Made by a program: the position numbers and the translations under genes. Shown here piece by piece: positions 16,302 to 24,268 of a stretch of DNA of 64,000 nt. The stretch's first letter is position 1. Every line of letters begins with the position of its first letter. This DNA comes from Dyella_A sp050749815 (GTDB taxonomy: Bacteria > Pseudomonadota > Gammaproteobacteria > Xanthomonadales > Rhodanobacteraceae). Under the pieces are notes generated by a model that saw only the letters and a list, made by a program, of their open reading frames with translations, had not been told where the DNA came from and made no database searches. The stretch is from the NCBI RefSeq assembly GCF_050749815.1, contig NZ_CP192735.1:2728001-2792000 (forward strand), in the 5' to 3' direction.

Positions 16302-17501
16302 ATGATCCGACCCCTGGCCTGCCTGATCGCCTTCGCCCTTGCCGGCACCGCGCTGGCCCAGAACGACCCGCCGATCACCCTCGACACCCACGTCGATATC
16401 CCCTTCACCTACATGCACGAGTCGCGCTTCGACGTCGGCAAGGACACGCCGCTGCTGGTCGACCTGGGCAAAATGGAGCGCGGCGGGCTCAACGCCGCGT
16501 TCTTCGTGATCTGGGTGCCGCAGCACAAACTGGACGCCGCCGGCTACGCGAAAGCCGTGCAGCAGGCCGAGGAGAAATACGACGCTATCGGCGACATGCT
16601 GATGACCTACCCCGACCGCATCCGCCTGGCCACCACGCCCGCGCAGGCGCTGGCCAATCGAAAGACCGGCCTGCTGTCGGCGATGATCGGCGTCGAGAAC
16701 GCCTACTCGCTCGGCCATGACCTCAAGCGACTCGATGCCGCCTACGACCGCGGCGCGCGCTACGTCGGCCTGGTCCACGTCGGCAACAACGACCTGTGCA
16801 CCAGCTCACTGCCCGATATCGAACACGGCGAGAGCGCGATGAACAGCCCGGGCGACCGCGGCATGAGCGACTTTGGTCGCGCGGTGGTCAAACGCGCCAA
16901 CGCGCTCGGCATCATGGTCGACATCTCGCACGCGTCGGACCGCTGCGTGCGCGACGCGCTCGCGGTATCCACCGCGCCGATCATCGCCTCGCACTCCGGC
17001 GCGCGCGCCGTGCTCGACCACCCGCGCAACCTACCAGACGACCTGCTGCGCGCCATCGCGGCCAAGGGCGGCGTGATCCAGGCGGTGGCGTACAAGGAAT
17101 TCCTGAAGAAGGACCCCGGCCGCGAGGCGGCCGAGAAAAAACTGCAGGCGCAGGTCGCGCGCGAGGCCGGCGACAAGGAGTACGACTCGGACAAGCATGA
17201 CTATCTGCCGGCGATGGCCAAGGGCATGGCGGAGATCGAGAAGACCTACCCGCTGCCCACGGTGGACGACTACGTGAAGCAGATCCGCCACATGGTGGAC
17301 GTGGCCGGCATCGACCACGTCGGCATCGCCTCGGACTTCGACGGCGGCGGCGGCATCACCGGTTGGGCCGACGCCAGCCAGACCCGCAACGTCACCGCCG
17401 CGCTGCGACGCGCCGGCTTCAGCGATGGCGATATCGCGAAGATCTGGGGCGGGAATCTGCTGCGGGTGTGGAGCGAGGTGGAACGTGATGCGGGGCGGTG
17501 A
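16302..17501 (+). CDS. Membrane dipeptidase (peptidase family M19, renal dipeptidase-like)
   Basis: A 399-residue exported zinc dipeptidase with a signal peptide (cut near ALAQ, residues 17-20). Metal ligands are visible: His30 and Asp32 in LDTHVDIP, the bridging Glu in IGVENAY, His in DISHAS and His in IASHSG; the catalytic-site Asp lies in IASDFDGGGG. M19 enzymes hydrolyse L,L and L,D dipeptides with little side-chain bias, so it could split L-Ala-Glu or other dipeptides in the periplasm. It follows the decarboxylase by 17 bp, so the two are probably cotranscribed. No truncation or odd residues noted. Confidence 0.93.
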   Translation: MIRPLACLIAFALAGTALAQNDPPITLDTHVDIPFTYMHESRFDVGKDTPLLVDLGKMERGGLNAAFFVIWVPQHKLDAAGYAKAVQQAEEKYDAIGDMLMTYPDRIRLATTPAQALANRKTGLLSAMIGVENAYSLGHDLKRLDAAYDRGARYVGLVHVGNNDLCTSSLPDIEHGESAMNSPGDRGMSDFGRAVVKRANALGIMVDISHASDRCVRDALAVSTAPIIASHSGARAVLDHPRNLPDDLLRAIAAKGGVIQAVAYKEFLKKDPGREAAEKKLQAQVAREAGDKEYDSDKHDYLPAMAKGMAEIEKTYPLPTVDDYVKQIRHMVDVAGIDHVGIASDFDGGGGITGWADASQTRNVTAALRRAGFSDGDIAKIWGGNLLRVWSEVERDAGR

Positions 17502-17526
17502 GGTGAAGATCAATCAAGCGCGCCTC

Positions 17527-17636
17527 CTCACCCCAACCCTCTCCCCCCGCGGGGCGGGGGGAGAGGGAGTCAGAGCGCGCTCCGCCTGTGCTCCCTCTCC
17601 CCCTGCCATGCAGGGGGAGAGGGCTGGGGTGAGGGG
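17527..17636. repeat. Intergenic inverted-repeat element (CTCACCCCAACCCTCTCCC type)
   Basis: Two arms face each other: CTCACCCCAACCCTCTCCCC beginning at 17527, and its near reverse complement ending GGGCTGGGGTGAGGG at about 17635. Each arm also folds on itself (CCCCGCGGGGCGGGG and CCCTGCCATGCAGGG regions). It fills the gap between the dipeptidase and serine hydrolase genes and reaches into the translation start of the latter. This type of repeat is widespread between genes of proteobacteria. Confidence 0.75.
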
Positions 17637-19176
17637 GCGTTTTTGCCTTGCCCTGGTCCTCACTCTGGCTACATCCACCGCGACAGCCTCATCTCGTCAG
17701 GAAACCTACGACCACATCCTCGACAGCGTCGTCGCCCGCTACCACCTCCCCGGCATCGCCGTCGGCGTCATCGAACACGGCAAGGTCGTCTACACCGCCA
17801 CCCGCGGCGAAACGGTCGCCGGATCCGGCCACAAGATCGACGCCCGCACGCTGTTCAAGATCGCCTCCAACAGCAAGGCGATGACCACCGCCCTGCTCGG
17901 CCGCCTGGTCGACCAGGGCAAGCTGCACTGGGACGACCCGGTGACGAAGTACCTGCCCGACTTCGCCATGCACGATCCGTGGGTGACCAAGAACATGCGC
18001 GTGGCCGACCTGCTCACCCACTCCAGCGGCCTGCCCGAGGGCGGCGGCGACCTGATGCTGTGGCCGGAGCCGAACGCCTACACGCGGCAGGACATCATCC
18101 GCGGCCTGCGCTATATCGCGCCCGGCTACAGCTTTCGCTCGAAATACCAGTACGACAACCTGCTCTACGTGGTGGCCGGCGAAGTCGCCGCGGCCGCGGG
18201 CGGTGCGCCGTACGAGACGCTGATGCATCGCGAGGTGTTCCAGCCGCTCGGCCTCGGCCGCTGCCAAGTGGGTGAGTGGAACCGCGATGCGGTGGGCGAC
18301 CTGGCGCAGCCGCATCGCCAGGTCGACGGCCGCAACGAGCCGATCCGCGAGGACGGCGCGACGATTCCGGCAATCACCTCGGCGCCGGCCGGCGGCATCC
18401 GCTGCGATCTCACCGACATGCTGACCTGGGCGAAGAACTGGTTGGCGCCGACGCCAGCGCAGCTCACCTGGCTGTCCGAAGAGCAGCGCCACGTGCTGCA
18501 GTCGCCGCACATGCTGATTCCCGTATCGAAGCAGCGTCGGGAGTGGGATCACAGCCACGTGATGGCCTACGGCTACGGCTGGCGCATGGCCGACGTCGAT
18601 GGCCACTGGACCGTGTGGCACACCGGCACGCTGTCGGGCATGTACTCGGAGCTGATGCTTTTGCCGGACCAGCGCAGCGGCTTCGTGTTCCTGATCAACG
18701 GCGAGGCCGACGATGCGCGCACCGTGCTGGGCGAGCTGCTGCTCAAGCACTTCACCGCGCCCGACGACACCCGCGGCATCGCCTGGTACGCCGCTGCGCT
18801 GGACCGCGCCGCCCAGGCCGACAGCCGTCGCACGCCAGCGCCGGACACGTCGCATGCCGTGCCCGTATCGCCCAAGGAAGCGGCCGCATGGAACGGCCGT
18901 TACCGCGATCCCTGGCTGGGTGAGATGACGCTGTGCTCCGCCGGTGACCGCGTGCGCTTCGCGGTGGCGAAATCGCCCAAGCTCGCCGGCGAGGTGCGTC
19001 TTCTCGACGGCCGCCTGCTGGTGCACTGGGACGACGCCACCGTCTACCCCGACGCCTGGCTCGACGTGCATCCCGGCACACCGGTGACCCTGACGATGGC
19101 CAAGGCCGACGCTCTCGCCGACTTCAGCTCCGACTACGAGGACCTGCATTTCACGCGCACCGGAGACTGCCCGTGA
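17629..19176 (+). CDS. Serine hydrolase, class C beta-lactamase/PBP4-type fold with C-terminal extra domain
   Basis: A 515-residue exported serine hydrolase. The signal peptide is short (MRGRFCLALVLTLATSTATA). The catalytic SxxK is Ser80-Asn-Ser-Lys83, the Tyr motif is YDN in KYQYDNLLYVVAGE, and the third motif is HTG in VWHTGTLSG. The last ~95 residues (AAWNGRYRDPWLGEM onward) look like the DUF3471-type beta-rich tail found on such enzymes. Family members are esterases, D-Ala carboxypeptidases or D-amino-acid peptidases. Start: GTG 17629, inside the preceding repeat, is preferred since the signal peptide follows; ATG 17608 in the same frame is an alternative. The gene ends 257 bp before the D-Ala-D-Ala dipeptidase start. 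Confidence 0.85.
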   Translation: MRGRFCLALVLTLATSTATASSRQETYDHILDSVVARYHLPGIAVGVIEHGKVVYTATRGETVAGSGHKIDARTLFKIASNSKAMTTALLGRLVDQGKLHWDDPVTKYLPDFAMHDPWVTKNMRVADLLTHSSGLPEGGGDLMLWPEPNAYTRQDIIRGLRYIAPGYSFRSKYQYDNLLYVVAGEVAAAAGGAPYETLMHREVFQPLGLGRCQVGEWNRDAVGDLAQPHRQVDGRNEPIREDGATIPAITSAPAGGIRCDLTDMLTWAKNWLAPTPAQLTWLSEEQRHVLQSPHMLIPVSKQRREWDHSHVMAYGYGWRMADVDGHWTVWHTGTLSGMYSELMLLPDQRSGFVFLINGEADDARTVLGELLLKHFTAPDDTRGIAWYAAALDRAAQADSRRTPAPDTSHAVPVSPKEAAAWNGRYRDPWLGEMTLCSAGDRVRFAVAKSPKLAGEVRLLDGRLLVHWDDATVYPDAWLDVHPGTPVTLTMAKADALADFSSDYEDLHFTRTGDCP

Positions 19177-19221
19177 CCCACCCGATTCCTGCGCGCAGCC
19201 CGTGCCTGCCGCTGCGCCCGA

Positions 19222-19244
19222 TCGCGCACAAGGTGCGCTCCTAC
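19222..19244 (-). repeat. REP copy, TAGGAGCGCACC type
   Basis: A 23-bp copy in minus orientation (reads GTAGGAGCGCACCTTGTGCG on the minus strand). It is one of seven copies or half-copies of this family in the window; two more lie 120-190 bp to the right, filling the gap between the serine hydrolase and D-Ala-D-Ala dipeptidase genes. Confidence 0.8.
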
Positions 19245-19363
19245 TCCCGCGCATCGACCTCGCCGGCGATCGCTGACCGGCCGGTTGCGCCAGCGGCATC
19301 GATCCCAGCCCAAGTCAGCTCCAGCGATGGGAATCTGCATGTCACCCGCAGCGGATACGCCGC

Positions 19364-19433
19364 TGTAGGAGCGCACCCTGTGCGCGACCCACGCTTGCCG
19401 CTGCGGCCAGTCGCGCACAGGGTGCGCTCCTAC
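19364..19433. repeat. Inverted pair of TAGGAGCGCACC-type REP copies abutting the ddpX-like start codon
   Basis: A plus copy at 19364-19386 and its exact reverse complement at 19411-19433 flank a 24-bp spacer. The second copy ends directly before the ATG of the dipeptidase gene (19434), so the repeat supplies the entire ribosome-binding region. No Shine-Dalgarno sequence is evident within it. Confidence 0.85.
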
Positions 19434-20132
19434 ATGATCACGCTGGTTCTCATGGTGATCGCCATGCCGGCTTTCGCGGATGAGCCCGTCACGCTTTCCT
19501 CCGCGAGCACGGCCGCGGAAGCGAACCTGGTGGATATCCGCACGCTGGTGCCGGACATCCACGAAGACATCAAGTACGCCGGCCACGACAACTTCGTCGG
19601 TCGCCCGGTGGACGGCTACGCCGCGCCGAAGTGCCTGCTGCTGCAACCCGTCGCCGAGGCGCTGGCGCGCGTGGAACACGACCTGCGCCGCGAGCACGCG
19701 CGTTTGCGGATATGGGACTGCTATCGCCCGGCGCGCGCGGTTGCCGACTTCGTGCGCTGGGCGCACGACCTGTCCGACCAAACGACCAAGGCCGCGCACT
19801 ACCCCCACCTGGACAAGTCGAAACTGCTCGGCGACTACATCGCCCCGGTCTCCGGCCACAGCCGCGGCGCCACCGCCGACCTGACCATGGAGCAGTGCGA
19901 CGCGCACGACCGGCACTGCAAGCCGCTGGACATGGGCACGCCGTTCGACTGGTTCGGCCTGCGCGCCAACACCGACAACCCCGGTGTCACTGCCGAGCAA
20001 CGTGCGAACCGCCAGCGCCTGCTGCGCGCCATGGCGCGCGAAGGCTTCAAGAACTATCCGATGGAGTGGTGGCACTACACCCTCCAGCCCGAACCCACGC
20101 CGCACACGATGTACGACGTGCCGATCCGCTAG
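19434..20132 (+). CDS. ddpX: D-alanyl-D-alanine dipeptidase (VanX/DdpX family)
   Basis: A 232-residue zinc dipeptidase that should hydrolyse D-Ala-D-Ala. Zinc ligands are His142 and Asp149 (SGHSRGATADL) and His214 (EWWH); Glu211 is the catalytic base, and Arg98 in DCYRPAR matches the family transition-state arginine. Extra N-terminal sequence MITLVLMVIAMPAFADEP looks like a short signal peptide without a basic n-region. The open frame continues upstream to 19173, but that part is only translated REP sequence and is rejected. The REP pair ends directly before this ATG, so the native 5' end of the gene may have been altered by repeat insertion. Released D-Ala could feed the DauA-like enzyme. 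Confidence 0.9.
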   Translation: MITLVLMVIAMPAFADEPVTLSSASTAAEANLVDIRTLVPDIHEDIKYAGHDNFVGRPVDGYAAPKCLLLQPVAEALARVEHDLRREHARLRIWDCYRPARAVADFVRWAHDLSDQTTKAAHYPHLDKSKLLGDYIAPVSGHSRGATADLTMEQCDAHDRHCKPLDMGTPFDWFGLRANTDNPGVTAEQRANRQRLLRAMAREGFKNYPMEWWHYTLQPEPTPHTMYDVPIR

Positions 20133-20141
20133 GGATCACCC

Positions 20142-20202
20142 GTAGGAGCGCACCCTGTGCGCGACCGGGGCAACAGCGGTCGCCCACAGGGTGGGCTCCT
20201 AC
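20142..20202. repeat. Imperfect inverted pair of TAGGAGCGCACC-type REP copies
   Basis: A plus copy at 20142-20164 and a diverged minus copy at 20180-20202 (CGCCCACAGGGTGGGCTCCTAC) are separated by 15 bp. They lie between the D-Ala-D-Ala dipeptidase gene and the next serine hydrolase gene and can form a strong hairpin. Confidence 0.82.
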
Positions 20203-20247
20203 AAGAGCCGCCGCGTTGATGCAGCGTACGAACAGGAAGCGCCAGTC

Positions 20248-21303
20248 ATGTACCGATGGTTTGCCAGCCTTGCGTTGATCGTCCTCGTTTCCGGCCCTGC
20301 CATGGCGGGCACCGCCACGGGCACGGTGGACGCACTGATGCGGCCCTACACCGGCGACGTCCCCGGTGCCTCGCTGCTGATCCTCAAGGACGGCAAGCCG
20401 GTGGTGCGCCGCGGCTTCGGCTACGCCGATCTCGAACATCACGTGCCAGCCACGCCCGCCACCGACTACCGGCTCGCCTCGGTGAGCAAGCAGTTCACCG
20501 CCGCGGCGATCCTGTTGCTGGCCGAAGACCACAAGCTGTCGCTGGACGACTCCATCCGTCACTGGCTGCCCACGCTGCCGGCCTTCACCGACCGCATCCA
20601 GCTGCGCCAGTTGCTCGACCACACCGGCGGCCTGCTCGACTACGAAGACCTGATCCCGCCCGCGCAGACCGAGCAGGTCAGCGATGCCGACGTGCTGCGG
20701 CTGATCGCGCAGACCGACAACGGCTACTTCCCGCCGGGCTCGGCCTACCGCTACAGCAACACCGGCTACGTGCTGCTCGGCCTGGTGATCGAGCGGGCCT
20801 CGGGGATGACCCTGCCGGCCTTCCTGAAGGCGCGCATCTTCGCGCCGCTGCACATGGAGCACACCCTGCTCTACGAACACCACCGCGGCCCGGCCGTGCC
20901 CAACCGCGCCTATGGCTACAGCCGGATCGATGGCCACTGGCAGCGCACCGACCAGAGCGTGACCTCGGCCACTCGCGGCGACGGCGGCATCTACGCGTCG
21001 ATCGACGACCTGGCCAAGTGGGATGCCGCGCTGTACGACGACCGCCTGCTCAGCGCCGCCTCGCGCCAGCTCGCTTTCAGCCCGCACGTGAAGGTCACCG
21101 GCGAACCGTACGAAGCGCAGTACGGTTTCGGCTGGCGCATCACCGGCGACACGCTGTGGCACTCCGGCGAGAGCATGGGGTTCCGCAACGTGATCGTGCG
21201 CTGGCCGAAGCGCCACCTCACGGTGATCCTGCTCAGCAACCGCAACGATCCCGAGCCGTACCAGACCGTGCTGAAGATCGCGCAGCCCTGGCTCGCGGAT
21301 TGA
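20248..21303 (+). CDS. Serine hydrolase (class C beta-lactamase/D,D-peptidase-like)
   Basis: A 351-residue exported protein with a signal peptide (MYRWFASLALIVLVSGPAMA). Catalytic motifs: SxxK as Ser78-Val-Ser-Lys81, YSN in YRYSNTGYVLLG and HSG in LWHSGESMG. It lacks the C-terminal tail of the serine hydrolase encoded at 17629-19176 and is not a close copy of it. Such proteins act as D-alanyl peptidases or esterases. The start ATG 20248 gives a clean signal peptide, although the frame is open back to 20191 into the REP pair. It is followed 47 bp later by the amidase lipoprotein gene and continues the murein-degrading gene set. Confidence 0.88.
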   Translation: MYRWFASLALIVLVSGPAMAGTATGTVDALMRPYTGDVPGASLLILKDGKPVVRRGFGYADLEHHVPATPATDYRLASVSKQFTAAAILLLAEDHKLSLDDSIRHWLPTLPAFTDRIQLRQLLDHTGGLLDYEDLIPPAQTEQVSDADVLRLIAQTDNGYFPPGSAYRYSNTGYVLLGLVIERASGMTLPAFLKARIFAPLHMEHTLLYEHHRGPAVPNRAYGYSRIDGHWQRTDQSVTSATRGDGGIYASIDDLAKWDAALYDDRLLSAASRQLAFSPHVKVTGEPYEAQYGFGWRITGDTLWHSGESMGFRNVIVRWPKRHLTVILLSNRNDPEPYQTVLKIAQPWLAD

Positions 21304-21350
21304 CCTTGCGCTTCACGCACTTCATGCACGCCCGAAGGAAAGCTGCTCCG

Positions 21351-22157
21351 ATGTCCCGTTCGCTCCTGCCCCGCACGATCCGCCAGCTCGGCCTGCTCGC
21401 CGGCATCGCCCTGCTCGCCGCCTGCGCGCACGCACCGCCGCGCAATCCGCTGGCGACCTGGGTGCCGTCGCCCAACCACGACATCCGTCGGCCGGTGCTG
21501 ATCGTGGTGCACTTCACCAACGAGGACTCGGCGCAGCAGGCGCTGGACACCCTGCGCACGCGCAACAGCGGCGGGCCGGTCAGTGCGCACTACCTGATCG
21601 GCAAGGACGGCCACATCTACCAGCTGGTCAGCGATCAGCTGCGCGCCTGGCATGCCGGCGGCGGTCGCTGGGGCACCATCACCGACCTCAACTCCGCCTC
21701 GATCGGCATCGAGCTGGACAACAACGGCCACGAGCCCTTCAGCCAGCCGTTGATCGACAGCCTGCTGCGCCTGCTCGGCGACCTCACCACGCGGCTGCAG
21801 ATCCCGCCCACGCAGATCATCGGCCACGAAGACCTGGCGCCCACGCGCAAGGACGACCCCGGCCCGTACTTCCCCTGGAGCACGCTGGCCCAGGCCGGCT
21901 TCGGCCTGTGGCCGCAGGGGCCGCTGTGCGATCCGCCCGCCGGCTTCGATCCGTGGATGGCGCTGGCGGTGGTCGGCTATCCGCTGGACGACCGCCCGGG
22001 CGCGGTGCGCTCGTTCCACCACCACTTCCGCGCGATGCAGGGCGAGACGCTGGATGCCGAGGATGCGCGCATCCTCTACAACCTCGCGCAGCAGATCGAT
22101 GGCGGCGGCAATGCCTGTGTGCCCTCTGCGGCCAGAGAGACCGAAAGTAGCCCCTAG
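21351..22157 (+). CDS. N-acetylmuramoyl-L-alanine amidase lipoprotein (Amidase_2, AmiD/AmpD type)
   Basis: A 268-residue lipoprotein: signal sequence with lipobox LLAAC, lipid-modified Cys25. The Amidase_2 domain (about 45-190) has zinc ligands His54 in IVVHFT and the pair in GHEDLAPTRKDDPGPYFPW (His and Asp), plus VSAHYLIGKDGHIYQLV and AWHAGGGRWG. It should cut the amide bond between N-acetylmuramic acid and L-Ala, freeing the stem peptide in the periplasm. A PGRP-like lytic function is possible but less likely. Residues after 190 form a family-typical C-terminal peptidoglycan-binding-like region. ATG 21324 in frame is an alternative start but gives a worse signal peptide. Last gene of the plus arm. 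Confidence 0.92.
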   Translation: MSRSLLPRTIRQLGLLAGIALLAACAHAPPRNPLATWVPSPNHDIRRPVLIVVHFTNEDSAQQALDTLRTRNSGGPVSAHYLIGKDGHIYQLVSDQLRAWHAGGGRWGTITDLNSASIGIELDNNGHEPFSQPLIDSLLRLLGDLTTRLQIPPTQIIGHEDLAPTRKDDPGPYFPWSTLAQAGFGLWPQGPLCDPPAGFDPWMALAVVGYPLDDRPGAVRSFHHHFRAMQGETLDAEDARILYNLAQQIDGGGNACVPSAARETESSP

Positions 22158-22193
22158 AAGCGTCCATCACGCCTTTCCGTTATTCCCGTGATC

Positions 22194-22222
22194 GATGGCG
22201 ATGGCAATGGCAATGGCAATGA
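22194..22222 (+). repeat. Short tandem repeat (GGCAAT/GGCGAT units)
   Basis: About five 6-bp units reading GATGGC, GATGGC, AATGGC, AATGGC, AATGAC lie in the 311-bp gap between the amidase gene and recD. Could slip during replication; no coding role seen. Confidence 0.6.
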
Positions 22223-22285
22223 CTGTGCGCCTCACCCGGCCCGGGAAAACTGGACGCGGCCAACCGGAAGCACCGCCCACTTTGC

Positions 22286-22364
22286 CGTCATTCCCGCAAA
22301 AGCGGGAATCCACGGTGACCGCTGCATCAGAGCTAGATGGATTCCCGCTTTCGCGGGAATGACA
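22286..22364. repeat. Facing pair of 27-bp ATTCCCGC-type REP elements
   Basis: A minus-oriented copy at 22286-22312 (loop AAAA) and a plus-oriented copy at 22338-22364 (loop TTT) are 25 bp apart. They belong to the same family as 7389-7415 and 7505-7531 but in the reverse order. With the tandem repeat at 22194-22222 this is all I see in the non-coding gap 22158-22468. Confidence 0.85.
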
Positions 22365-22468
22365 GCTCTTGGGCTTCTGCGCAGATATAGAGCTTCATCG
22401 CGCCAGTGATATCCAGCGTCACGTGCGCACGCTGCTGCACGACCAGAGCAGCACGGCGCACCATGCGC

Positions 22469-24268
22469 TCAGCCCCCGTCGCCAGTCCGCGATAACCGCG
22501 GTGCCAACCCACCGGCGCGTTGCACCGGCCGATCCAACGCCGCCGCGACCGCCTCGCCGGTGCCCCACAGCTCGACCTGCCGCTTCGCCCGAGACAGCCC
22601 GGTGTAGAGCAACTGCCGCGACAGCAGGCGGTGCTCGGGGTCGGGCGGCAGCAACACGGCGGCGAGGTCGTACTCGGAGCCCTGGCTCTTGTGCACGGTG
22701 ATGGCGAAGCCGCCCTCGTGCGGTGGCAGCGTGCCGGGGGCGAAGCTGCGTGCGCTGGCGCGGCCGTGTTCGTCGACCGTCTCGAACCACACGCGCAGCG
22801 AGCCGTCCGGCTCGGCCAGGCACAGGCCGACGTCGCCGTTGTACAGGCGCGCTGCGTAGTCGTTGCGGGTCACCAGCACGGCGCGGCCCGCGTACCAGTG
22901 GCGGTCCGGCGGCACGCCCCAGAGTTGCTTCAGGCGCTGCTCGATCCAGCCGTTGAGGGCGAGCGCGCCGAAGGCGTCCTCGCGCAGCGCCGACAGCAGC
23001 TGCCGCTGCGCCAGCGCGCGCAGCGCCTGCACGGCCGCTGCCGCGCGCGCCTCGATGTTGGCCTCGTCGCGGGGAAGCAGCGCGGGACGGATCGGCAGCG
23101 CGGCCAGTGCATCGCACCAGCCGGCCAGCGCACGGCGCAGCGTCGCGGTATCGGCCACGTCACGCCAGCGCGCGTCGTCGCCGGCGGCGGCCATCGCCTC
23201 GCGCAGCGCGCCTTCGTCGCCCCGTCGCACCGCCTGGTTGATCGGCACCAGCTGCCGCTCGGCGCGGAAGCTGTGCTCCAGCCGCACCAGGTCGCCGCGC
23301 GGATCGGCCTCGAACGCGCTCACCAGATCCATCAGCACGGAACCAGCGGCGACCGAGGTGAGCTGGTCGGCATCGCCCACCAGCACCAGGGTGGCCTGCG
23401 GCCGCACCGCGTCGAGCAGGGCGCGCAGCATCGCCAGGTCGACCATGGAGGCCTCGTCCACCACCACCACGTCGGCAGCGAGCGGATGCGCGGCGTCGCG
23501 AGTGAAGCGGTTGCGGCGCGGGTCGTAGCCGAGCAGGCGATGCAGGGTCAGCGCCTCGCTGTCGGGGATCGTCGCCAGCGCGGCGCTCCAGCTGTCGTCG
23601 AGCTGGGACGCCAGCGCCTGCTTGCCCTGGCGCAGCGATTGCACCAGTCGCTGCGCCGCCTTTCCGGTAGGCGCGGCGACCTGGATCGGCAGTGTCGTGT
23701 CGGCGGCCTGTCGCTGCAGTGCCAGCAGCATGCGCAGCACGGTGGTGGTCTTGCCGGTGCCGGGGCCGCCGGTGAGCACGAACAGCCGGCGCCCGGCGAC
23801 TGCCGCCACCGCCTCGCGCTGGCGCTGCACGGCGTCGGAGCGGTCGCCGTGGAACAGCGTGTCGATCAGCGCTTCGTCGACGGCCACGGACAGGGCCGCC
23901 GCGCGCCGCGCGCGCACCGCGTTCGCCACGGCGACCTCGTGCGCGTGGTTACGCCACAGGTAGAAGCGGTCGTCGGCATCGATCACGTACGGCGTCGGCA
24001 CACTGCCGTCGCCGACCAGCGGCTCGGCGCGCAGGGCGGCCAGCGCCTCGGCATCCGGCCGCGGCATGCCGTGGCGACCCGGACCGTCGCCGGAAAGCGG
24101 CAGCGCGGTGTCGCCCTCGCCGTCGGCGTAGCTGGCCCAGGCGGCCATCTTCGCCAGCAGCGGCGAACCGCCGTGGCCGAGCGTCCAGCGCAGCACGGCG
24201 CGGTCGAGCGGGCGCCACGGCGCGTCGGCCAGTTCCAGCGGAGAGGGGACGAAGCGGTAGGTGCTCAT
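22469..24268 (-). CDS. recD: Exodeoxyribonuclease V subunit alpha
   Basis: RecD is the 5'-3' helicase subunit of RecBCD, which processes double-strand ends for recombination and degrades foreign linear DNA. The 599-residue protein has Walker A GGPGTGKT at 167-174, Walker B VVVVDEASMVD, and the late helicase motif in ITVHKSQGSEYDLAAVLLP. Its start ATG overlaps the recB stop (ATGA). Length fits the family. It is the last gene of the recC-recB-recD unit, and convergent with the murein locus. Confidence 0.96.
   Translation of the reverse strand: MSTYRFVPSPLELADAPWRPLDRAVLRWTLGHGGSPLLAKMAAWASYADGEGDTALPLSGDGPGRHGMPRPDAEALAALRAEPLVGDGSVPTPYVIDADDRFYLWRNHAHEVAVANAVRARRAAALSVAVDEALIDTLFHGDRSDAVQRQREAVAAVAGRRLFVLTGGPGTGKTTTVLRMLLALQRQAADTTLPIQVAAPTGKAAQRLVQSLRQGKQALASQLDDSWSAALATIPDSEALTLHRLLGYDPRRNRFTRDAAHPLAADVVVVDEASMVDLAMLRALLDAVRPQATLVLVGDADQLTSVAAGSVLMDLVSAFEADPRGDLVRLEHSFRAERQLVPINQAVRRGDEGALREAMAAAGDDARWRDVADTATLRRALAGWCDALAALPIRPALLPRDEANIEARAAAAVQALRALAQRQLLSALREDAFGALALNGWIEQRLKQLWGVPPDRHWYAGRAVLVTRNDYAARLYNGDVGLCLAEPDGSLRVWFETVDEHGRASARSFAPGTLPPHEGGFAITVHKSQGSEYDLAAVLLPPDPEHRLLSRQLLYTGLSRAKRQVELWGTGEAVAAALDRPVQRAGGLAPRLSRTGDGG

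Noticed and set aside
19173..19433. N-terminal extension of the D-Ala-D-Ala dipeptidase
   Set aside because: The extra 87 residues are translated REP sequence, including LRPVAHRVRSY repeats; the enzyme core starts after 19434.
22158..22468. Coding region between the amidase gene and recD
   Set aside because: Open frames here translate REP and tandem-repeat DNA only, with no ribosome-binding site.
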